A stretch of 64,000 bases of DNA from Fomes fomentarius. Its lineage: Eukaryota > Basidiomycota > Agaricomycetes > Polyporales > Polyporaceae. A program made the position numbers and the translations under genes. The stretch is taken from the NCBI GenBank assembly GCA_022606135.1, contig JABYQN010000012.1, forward strand, positions 744,001 to 808,000. Direction: 5' to 3'. Under the pieces are notes generated by a model, which saw only the letters and a list, made by a program, of their open reading frames with translations, was not told the origin of the DNA and did no database searches. Below, one piece after another: positions 55,985-64,000 of the stretch (within the stretch, counting starts at the first letter, position 1; each line of letters starts with the position of its first letter).

Positions 55985-56240
55985 CACCGCTCCACCTTCT
56001 TCACGACCTCATCGTCGCAATTACTCTCAACAACGTCGAGATGCTCGTTCAATGCGTGCTCGTACGCGAGCTCCTCACGCTACCGAGCGAGGATATTACG
56101 GGGAAGCTCCTCGGTCCCGGGATATGTGTACGCTTGTTGCGGAGTCGCGGTTGAATGGGAAAGACTGAGCAGGAGCGTAACTGGCAAGGGACCCGGACAA
56201 GGCTTTCAGTGTGCGCGTTGGCGGATGCGTCCGATGTCCC
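55985..56240 (-). pseudogene. Scrambled fragment of the BAG gene
   Basis: Two separate parts of the BAG gene at 40431-42991 are found side by side. 55990-56080 reads AYEHALNEHLDVVESN on the minus strand, matching the BAG helix AYEHALNDLLTRLDAVES (gene position about 41650-41710) with internal deletions. 56080-56240 matches 42660-42850 of the N-terminal exon, including GCCGAGCGAGGATA-like and GGGAAAGACTGAGCAGG phrases. The roughly 950 bases that separate these parts in the intact gene are missing. Confidence 0.75.
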
Positions 56241-57500
56241 GCACAATATCGTGTCAGCACCCGACGAGCGCGAGGCTGATCTGGCGCGAGATGACCGCGA
56301 CCTTGTCAAGCGCGAGGTGCAAGAGGGGTCGACTGCAGCAGCGCACGCTCAGTCTCGTTGCTGGCGGAAGCAAGGCGAGATACGGGGGAGAGGTATGCAC
56401 GTACGTTGAGGATGCGGTAGACGCAGTACACCGCGAAGAGCTGCCCGCCCCAGTTGAACACCCGGCCAGCGACGGCCCACGCAAATATTGCGTCCGCCTC
56501 GCGCTGTTTCAGCACGTTCCACAACATTTCATACTCGGGTGGCTGCAGCCCGGCGACTTCCTGAGCCAGGTGAGATAACGCTAGAGACACGGGCACAGAC
56601 ACAGACACGGACGCGGACACAAGCAGGTGGGGTGAGATGACTCAGAATCAGATGAGGATGGGACCACTCCAAGGGCGAGTTCACCGTTGCCGCCGAAAGT
56701 CGGGAGCGCGCGGGACAGCCAATTTCACGACTGCGCATCGTTTTTCTGCCTGCGCGACTAGGCTGAGGCTTTCGAGTAAGTACACCAGTGTAAGGAGACT
56801 ACGATGTGCAGCTGACCTTGGGCGCTTCAAGGGACTGTAAACCTTTCCTGTGGCATGAGTCCCCGTCTGTCGGATGCGCCCTTTATCGGCGCCTCGGTAG
56901 CGTGCAAACTTTGACGCTGTGCATGCACGCAAAGCGGGGTTAAGAACGCAGTATGGTCCCACACGGTGTCGATGGCTCCGGACCCAGGGAGCGCGCCGCA
57001 TGATGGTAAGGCGGGAGAGCATTGACGCCAGGACGGTGTGTCGGTGTGTGTCGGCATGCCCGCGGGGAGCGGGACGTACGAGAGGGTGAGGAGGACGAGA
57101 AAGTTCGGCATGAAGCAGAGCAGATGCGCTGGGTACGCGAAGATGGAACTGGGTGAAGGGAGAGGGCTTGAAACTGCACAGACTATGATCGAATGGACGA
57201 AACGTACCTCCTGGCGTGGTGCCGCTACTGAGTACTGAGCACTGAATACCGCCCCCTGCAAGATACGTCCATATGACGGAATACGACCGACCACGGGTGA
57301 AACTCCTTAAACGCGCTCTCTCAGAAACACAGCAACACGACGCTCCCGACTGGAGCAGCTGCTTCCGTATGCCTGTCGGGTGAGGTCGCGCTCGGAGTCG
57401 ATAGGTCTCCAGCTCGGTCCCTTCGGCGTGGAATAATAAGGACGACACCCCTGATGCGCTCTTTGCGGAGAGGTCTTAGAGATGACGGAGGTATGTGCGG
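56241..57500 (-). pseudogene. Relic of an unidentified membrane protein, copy 3
   Basis: 56250-56480 matches 13700-14030 (GCAGTACACCGCGAAGAGC at about 56425; CCGCGACCTTGTC at about 56295). 57190-57230 carries the same CCAGGAGGTACGTT junction as the other two relics. The minus strand reads VFNWGGQLFAVYCVYRILN in one frame. Frames change repeatedly and no full domain can be followed. Confidence 0.5.
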
Positions 57501-58075
57501 CCCGAAGCGTAGAAGAGTGCTGCACGCGGGCGCTAACACTCCTTCGGCTACATGCCGCTAGATCGGGATCAATCTGGACACTGTCTCGTCTTTCGCACAA
57601 TCGCCATACGCATCTCGGCTCCGCTGGTATCTACGTATACTAACATGTGCCGGTCACAAGTTCAGCTGCTGGGGCAGAACAACATTAATGGTCGAGACGC
57701 GACCCCGGTGGCGGGGTTGGCCACCGTTGTCCAACTTTCATGATAGACGATCGTTGACTGCGATAAAGTAACTCAGAAATCTCACATCAGGATTCAGGAC
57801 TCACGGCTGTCAGTGTGTGAGTGCGATTTCCTACAGCTTTCCTGTGGCTTTCCTTGACATAGTTGACATACATGTCATCTTCCGCGGACCATCACCGACT
57901 CGGTCGACGTGTGCACGTGGACCAGAAGACCGTAGTAATTGCTCTGGCCCACTGGTGACTGCCATCAGAAATTGTTCAGAATAGGATCAATCACTATCGG
58001 GCTTCAGCTTCCGTACGGAATCGTAGCTCTTCCGTGCCCTCGTTCTTCTCAGGTTCTTCTCTCTCTGCATTGACG
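57501..58075. other. Intergenic, promoter of GH16 gene 1
   Basis: No gene is recognised. A small inverted repeat, CGGTGGC and GCCACCG, lies near 57708-57728. The leader just before 58076 is pyrimidine-rich. Confidence 0.5.
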
Positions 58076-60256
58076 ATGCCCAACTCGTTGTCTCTCGCAT
58101 GCACCCTTCTCGTGGCCTCTACATCTGCACTTGCAACTACTTACCAGCTCAGCAAGGCGTATTCGGGCCAGAGTTTCTTTGACGGTTGGGATTTCGCGGA
58201 TGGCGTCGATAACGTCTTGAATGGTGCGTGTTCATCCATTCGGGGCGTCCTCGTCCTCACGCTATGCGCAGGAGCTGTTAACTGGCTTAACCAGTCAGCA
58301 GCAACATCTGCCGGCCTCGCATCCATCGACAGTGACGGTCGAACGATCATCAAAGTCGACGACAATACAATACTTCCGGACACAGGCTTAGCAAGACGCA
58401 ACTCTGTACGTCATATGTATATGTAGGCGACACCTATGGTATCATATGTGCGCTGAGTTCTTCTACTGTGTTTTTATAGGTCTCAATTAGCACCCATACT
58501 TTCTTCCCTTTAGGGAGCGTGTTCGTCCTCGACGCCAACCATATCCCATTTGGATGCTCAGTCTGGCCAGCGTTTTGGACTCGGGGTGAGAACTGGCCAA
58601 ACGGAGGGGAGATCGACATTCTGGAGACCGTAAACCTCATGCCGACCAACCAAATGGCGCTCCACACGTTGCAAGGTTGCACCCAGCCGCAGAACGTCGA
58701 GCAGTTGGGCCGATCAGTGGGGTCAGATTGCTCTGCTGGCGCTGGGACGGATTACACAGGATGTGCAGTCGCGGAGACCCAGTCAAATAGCGTCGGCGAG
58801 AACTTCGCCAATGCTGGCGGCGGTGTTTGGGCTACTCAGTTTGACACTTCAGGTATCTTGTGAGTCGAGTCATCCCTGCGACACTGTATGTTCGAATAAC
58901 GTCTGGTGCCTTTCATGCAGTATCTGGTTTTGGAGCGTCAGTCGTACGAAAGATCGTTTATGAGTGAGTGCTGATGTATCTCTGGAACTTCTCAGAGGAA
59001 GGATGTGCCGTCGGACGTGACGAGCACAGGGAAGTCTGTCGACCCGTCTGCCTGGGGCACACCGTCTGCGGCTTGGCCTGCGTCCTCCTGCAACATTCCC
59101 AATCTGTTCACACCTCAGCAACTTGTCCTTGATGTCACGCTCTGCGGTGACTTGTGCGTTCTTTCAATCTCCCTCGCCCTCAGACGGTCCTGATTGGTGT
59201 CTATACCCAGCGCTGGGAAGGCGGATGTATACAAGGCGACCTGCGGCAAAGTGGGCGTCACCGTCGGGTCGAACACCTGCGTACGTGTTGTAACCCGTCC
59301 TGTGCGTTCGCCGTGCGCTGACCCTGCACTCTTATTTACACGCAGTACGTCGAGAACGTCAACGGAACCGGTGCAAACTACGCCGATGCGTTCTTCGACA
59401 TCAACTACATCAAGGTCTACTCGCTCAACACGGGATCATCAACCTCGGATACCTCCTCACCCACTATTGGAGGCGGCAGCGACGCCGCATCTACCAAGGC
59501 GAGCACCTTGCCCACAGGCGCGATCGCAGGAGTCTCCGTTGCAGGCACTCTAGCCGCACTAGCCGTCGTGGGTATCATCTTCTGGTGCTGGAGGAGGAAA
59601 CAGCGCAGACAAAGGATGGTTGAGATCACTCCTGTCGGTATGTCGCCTCGCCTTTTGATCTCGAGCCGTTGTTTTGACTGATGTTGGGACCATAGCGTTT
59701 ACGGGGGGCGAGGTGCAACCATGTCAACTGCGAACATCTCAGACGTGGGGCGGCGTTCGGCAGGAAGTCCTTCAGAACGGACTGTATCGGGGCTCCGGGC
59801 GAGAGAGACGGCGTATGGGTCAGAGAGCGAAGGTGAGCGCAAGCTTGATCTGATACCAAGGTTCAGCGATTCTCATCGAATCTTTGCAGACAGGATACAC
59901 TTCTTGGAATCGAGACTTCGAGATTTAGAGAACCAGGTGTCTTCTACTCGGAGTCTTACGGTGCGCAGTGAGCCCCAAGCCAGTACGTTCGCTCTACAGT
60001 CTCCACGTGCCGATCTGGCTGCGTCAGCTTGGGGTCCTAATGACGCGACTTCAAAGGTTCAACAACAGACAACTCTACGGAGTTTCGCACCCCATCTGAG
60101 AGTGGCAAACACTATCAGAGTGACGCGCCCGACGTTCTTGGTGGACGGGATGACCGGCCTGGGGGACATATTCCGATTGCGGATGAGGTCGAGCCAGATG
60201 TCGCAGACGAAATCACTACAGTATACTCCGGCGCTCCTCCGCCGTATCATGCATAA
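58076..60256 (+). CDS. GH16 endo-beta-glucanase with C-terminal transmembrane helix and tail
   Basis: Family 16 glycoside hydrolase (laminarinase-like), acting on beta-1,3(4)-glucan outside the cell. The start at 58076 gives a signal peptide, MPNSLSLACTLLVASTSALA. Exons: 58076-58223, 58272-58405, 58480-58859, 58921-58936, 58996-59153, 59211-59280, 59346-59637, 59713-60056, 60119-60256, giving 559 aa. The catalytic motif GEIDILE has E138, D140 and E143, preceded by CSVWPAFWTRGENWPNG. After the enzyme domain come a Ser/Thr stalk, a helix (AGTLAALAVVGIIFWCW, about 361-384) and a stop-transfer RRKQRRQR. The tail holds a short coiled-coil-like FLESRLRDLENQ and ends PPPYHA. The segment 59832-59888 is 57 nt, GT-AG and in frame, so it may be spliced out (540 aa). 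Acceptor 59712 was chosen because it preserves the tail frame. Confidence 0.85.
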
Positions 60257-61166
60257 TGCCCATTCGCCCCGGTATTCTCTGCTGAATCACATTATGGGTG
60301 GCAGAAGGGATTACAACCATATCATTATAAGAGCGGCTGAGGTACGCGTATATCGTGACTCTTGAACACGGCGAACAAACTTACACTCTATATCGTCATG
60401 CATCTATCCGCTGCGACCATGCGCCTTGCCTTAGTATCTCTGAGAAGTCTCTGCTGCAGTGCATGGAATAGCGAGCGCTCTCAATGTAGTTGTGTAGGAC
60501 CAGCGGTCCGGTGTAATTTAAATAGTTTGATTAACAGTCATAGTAGAGCAGTGACTGTCACACATGCTTTGATGACAGTTGCATCATTGCCACTAGCTGA
60601 CTGTGTAAGTAACTTTCTGATCTTGGACTGCCGCGGCATTGTCCCGACTTCCTGTCCTCCTCCTCCCCTGTATCTTCACACACCGTCTTTTGCACTCTAT
60701 CCATGTCTGAACAGCTTGAGCATGAGCGTGATGCGGCCTACTCCCGATAGCCACGACCAAGAAGGGTCTTCTAAGTAACTATTCATACATGGCCATGTCA
60801 GTGGCACCTGATGTGCTCGCCATGGCTCAACATTCAAGTGGCTGATGATCGTTGCGATGCCAGCGCATCACGACGCTTGGCTTTCAAGGGCCAGGCATTT
60901 TATATGTAGTTGGAAAAATATACTTACAGACTCCCAGGCTGCCCAGGTTTTTGGCATGATCACAATTCACCGAGTTTGGCGGGCCATCTCCGACACAGAT
61001 GACATGTCCGCATGGTCCAGGAGACCGCAGTTATGAAAACGTTCGTCTTGCGGAAGCTCGCGGAACACATTACATACATACATCTCGCGCGTTACTAGCC
61101 TCGATCCCGGATCATATAGCCCATGCATTTCATCGGTCCCCCGCATCGTCGCCCGCTTCATCCACG
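60257..61166. other. Intergenic between the GH16 paralogues
   Basis: 3' UTR of GH16 gene 1 and promoter of gene 2. Small open frames at 60362-60778 and near 60845 show no family resemblance. No RNA gene is seen. Confidence 0.5.
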
Positions 61167-62772
61167 ATGCCCACTCTGGCGTTCGTGGCATATACCCTCC
61201 TTCTGGCCTCCACGACCGCATTCGCTGCTACGTTCAAACTCCACAAGGAATACTCAGGCAAGAGCTTCTTCGATGGTTGGGATTTTGCGAGCGGCCCGGA
61301 CAACATAACGCACGGTACGCTTCCATCCACATCGAATATCAACGGCCTTCATGGCGCTCATGTTACGCACAGGAGCGAACAACTGGCTGAACCAGTCAGC
61401 GGCGAGGTCTTCTGGCCTCACCTCCATTAACAAGGACGGACGTGCGATCATCAAGGTCGACGACACCACCGACCTACCAAGCACGGGGCAGCAACAACGG
61501 GATTCTGTACGCCGCCGCCCCTGACACTAGTGATACGTCTTGAAAGCTTGACGCGCTGACGTTTCTCTTCTCCTTCGCCACAGATCTCAATAAGCACACG
61601 CGATTACTTCCCCGTCGGGAGCGTGTTCATCCTCGACGCCAACCACATCCCGTTCGGATGCTCGGTCTGGCCGGCGTTCTGGACGCGTGGCCAGAACTGG
61701 CCAAATGGGGGGGAGATCGACGTCATCGAAACCGTGAACCTCATGCAGACGTACCAGATGGCACTTCACACATTACAAGGATGCTCACAGCCGCAGGACG
61801 TCTCGCAGTTGGGCAAGGCGTTGAGCACGGATTGCTCTTCCGCGACGAACAGTCAAGGATGTGCGGTCATGGATAGTCAGGACGACACCGTCGGGGAGGG
61901 TTTTGCCAGCGCTGGTGGAGGTGTCTGGGCCGTTCAGCTTGACCCTACGGGTATCTTGTGAGTCAAGGACAGACTCGAAGATTGTATGTTTCTACTGACA
62001 TATGTACTCTTGCATGCAGTATTTGGTTCTGGAGCGTGAGTCACGTCTAATGCACAGAGTCAACACATTGTTCACTCACGACGTATATTTGGCTCTACGC
62101 ACAGAGGAAGAACGTGCCGTCCAACCTGAAGGAGACGGCGAAGTCTGTCGACCCGTCTACTTGGGGCACCCCGTCTGCTGCATGGCCCGGGTCCTCCTGC
62201 AGAGTGTCCGACCTCTTCTCGCCTCAGCAGCTCATAATCAGCATTACTCTTTGCGGCGACTTGTGCGTCTTTGAGTATGAACGCCCCACATGTTGATTTA
62301 ACGAGTTGCCATCTTCTAGCGCTGGAAAAGGGGACGTGTATAGGACCACGTGTGGAAAGCCCGGTGCGGATGTTGATGACAATACCTGCGTGCGTTACAT
62401 ATTACCGGCCATAGAAGGACTCAAAGCTGACTCGTATCCTCCCCTCTGCAGTACACGGAGAATGTGGTGGGCTCGGGCACGAATTACGCGGACGCGTTCT
62501 TCGACATCAACTACCTGAAGGTCTTCTCGCGCAACGTCACGGCCTCCGAAGAGGCCTCTAGCACCAGCGGCACCGTCTCACTTCCCTCCGGCGTAAGCAC
62601 TGCAAATGGGGCGCAGAGCAGTGGCACGTCTCTCGGGAACGGCACTACGTCCACAGGCGTGAATGGCACCACGGATGGTAATGGGAGCGGGAACAGTGCG
62701 CGCTCTGTCGAGGTCGTTGGTGCGACGATATTCGGAGCGGCGGCTATTGCAGCGTTTGCGTGGGAGTTGTGA
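61167..62772 (+). CDS. GH16 endo-beta-glucanase, probably GPI-anchored, 406 aa
   Basis: Tandem paralogue of the gene at 58076, with the same intron positions. Exons: 61167-61314, 61373-61506, 61584-61957, 62020-62035, 62105-62262, 62320-62389, 62452-62772. Signal peptide MPTLAFVAYTLLLASTTAFA. The catalytic motif GEIDVIE follows VWPAFWTRGQNWPNG. The C-terminus has a Ser/Thr/Gly/Asn-rich stalk with several NxT/S sites and then ends in a short hydrophobic segment (VVGATIFGAAAIAAFAWEL) with no basic tail. That is the layout of a GPI-attachment signal, with a candidate omega site around GNS. The 16-nt exon 4 is identical in length to that of gene 1. Confidence 0.9.
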
Positions 62773-63772
62773 GATGCTATATACCATGAGTATTCGTTGA
62801 GGGGACTAACTTATGTATATGTGTAATGGAGAATTTCGACCCGGTCTGTTACCAGGGGTAACAGCAGTCTGGCAGTGGGAGAGGCGGAAACGACATTATT
62901 AAGGGTCGATGTCGACGTCAACTGTGTCACTGAAAGCACGGTATGAGCAAAAGGAAGTGTGGGTAGGCTATGTGAAGTAGAATGCTATTGGGTGACCAGA
63001 GGAGTCGAGCTGAATGCACGTTTCAGCCATGAAGCATCGTATATTGCAAATAAAACACACGATGTCATATTCTGATACTCAAGCGTTCCTCCGAGCGATG
63101 AAGAGACAGGGGGGTTGACACGGACGGACCCGTCCAATGCTTCCAGACACGAGGAATTCTCCGTCCGATGAGAACGTTGGCCTAGTCACAGCACTATGGT
63201 GTTCCCTGATCACAGTCATGCGAGCGTATCCCATTCTCAGACGTACATGTCCGCACACGCGGAGGCAATGAGTCTCCCGTCGAGTATGCGCATATTGGAC
63301 AGATGACGCATAAGACGGACCGGTACCGCAATTGGAAGTGGTTTAGATGGTTGACAGCTGGGCTGCGGCAATATCGAGTTTCCTGCAACGAACTCTAGCA
63401 AAGGGCACATCACGGGAAAGTCACAGAGCATATCAAACCGTATAGTGGCTCGGATTCGGATTCGGATTCGGATCCGGCTTCGACGCAACAGAGTCCGGCA
63501 GACTGGCATCTTCGATGGGTTTCTGGATAAACATGATCTCCCTTGCATACAGCAAGAGGGGCATGATATTAAGTATACAGGGGGGTCCGAGTTCTTCTCC
63601 AGAAACACATATTATGCCTTTGCACATAGGTGGCCGCTGGATGGTGCTCGGAGGAGATATATATACATATGCTATGACTCACTGATACTCGTGTCATTGC
63701 TCGCCACGCAAAATACCTGTCCGCATTCCCATCAATGGGAGCATCCCGACCGGCACCAACGGGGTAAAGCTA
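62773..63772. other. Intergenic
   Basis: No gene is recognised. The stretch contains a short CGGATT tandem at 63451. Small open frames here are composition-driven. Confidence 0.45.
63451..63477 (+). repeat. CGGATT hexanucleotide repeat
   Basis: Four consecutive CGGATT-type units ending in CGGATCCGG. Translated frames through it give alternating RI repeats, an artefact. Confidence 0.85.
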
Positions 63773-64000
63773 TCATTCTAATGGAGCCACCGAGAGCAAG
63801 GATGGTAGGAAAGTTGACTCCTTTGTCAGAGACAGTCGTGGCGAGCCTAGCGCAGCAGGAAGTGCAGCGAGCAATCTGGGTGCATCGCTGTCACAGAACA
63901 TGCAGCAATTGAGAACAGCAGTGCGCATTGAGTATAACGGTCAATCTCACCTCTCTCCGATCCGCAGAACCACTGCTCCGCCGTCCCCTGCGAGCCAGAG
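63773..64000 (-). CDS. Possible 3' end of a gene running off the right edge
   Basis: On the minus strand the window edge reads LWLAGDGGAVVLRIGE up to a GTGAGA donor at 63950. A 63-nt intron ends TGTGACAG, and the frame continues DAPRLLAALPAALGS and on to a TGA at 63773-63775. Phase, intron length and splice signals fit. No family is recognised from these roughly 55 residues, so this could be chance. Confidence 0.35.

Noticed and set aside
59721..60365. A single uninterrupted 214-codon gene downstream of GH16 gene 1
   Set aside because: Its first part continues the GH16 tail in frame through a plausible junction, and beyond 60056 a clean 62-nt intron leads to a better C-terminus (ending PPPYHA).

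Overview
This is a 64 kb window from a filamentous basidiomycete, most likely an agaricomycete of the polypore type. The evidence is dense 50-70 nt introns, genes of 8-15 exons, and families typical of mushroom-forming fungi: a basidiomycete-type G-alpha, DUF6535 membrane proteins, FunK1 kinases and a PL14-type lyase. All exon joins given were worked out by hand from splice signals, reading phase and family knowledge. None is backed by transcripts.

Layout. 0.4-3.3 kb: a divergent G-protein alpha subunit (+) with two candidate last exons that match in length and phase. 3.3-5.2 kb: no gene. 5.2-7.9 kb: an MFS (monocarboxylate-type) transporter (-) with a 10-nt exon. 7.9-38.5 kb: a gene-poor, repeat-built accessory region. 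It holds three related cassettes carrying DUF6535 membrane-protein genes (two look intact, the third has a broken exon 2) and two FunK1 kinase copies (one a pseudogene, one truncated and lacking the catalytic Asp). Around them lie relics of a CNH-domain protein, of an unidentified membrane protein and of the ALKBH6-like neighbour.

38.8-54.6 kb is ordinary conserved gene space: ALKBH6-like dioxygenase (-), BAG-domain co-chaperone (-), cytidine-deaminase-like protein (-), translation elongation factor eEF1B (+) with a U18-like C/D snoRNA in its first intron, cyanamide-hydratase-like HD protein (+), CHO2 phosphatidylethanolamine methyltransferase (+), and a PL14-type secreted lyase (-). 55.9-57.5 kb holds a second island of relics, including a scrambled BAG copy. 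58.1-62.8 kb: two tandem GH16 beta-glucanases (+), one ending in a transmembrane helix plus cytoplasmic tail, the other in a GPI-type tail. A partial gene may run off the right edge on the minus strand.

The points most worth a second look are the paired last exons of the G-alpha, which would swap the receptor-contacting C-terminus; the snoRNA inside the eEF1B intron, the same host as in yeast; the tandem GH16 pair with different membrane attachment; and the cassette array, whose duplicated ends carry pieces of the neighbouring genes.
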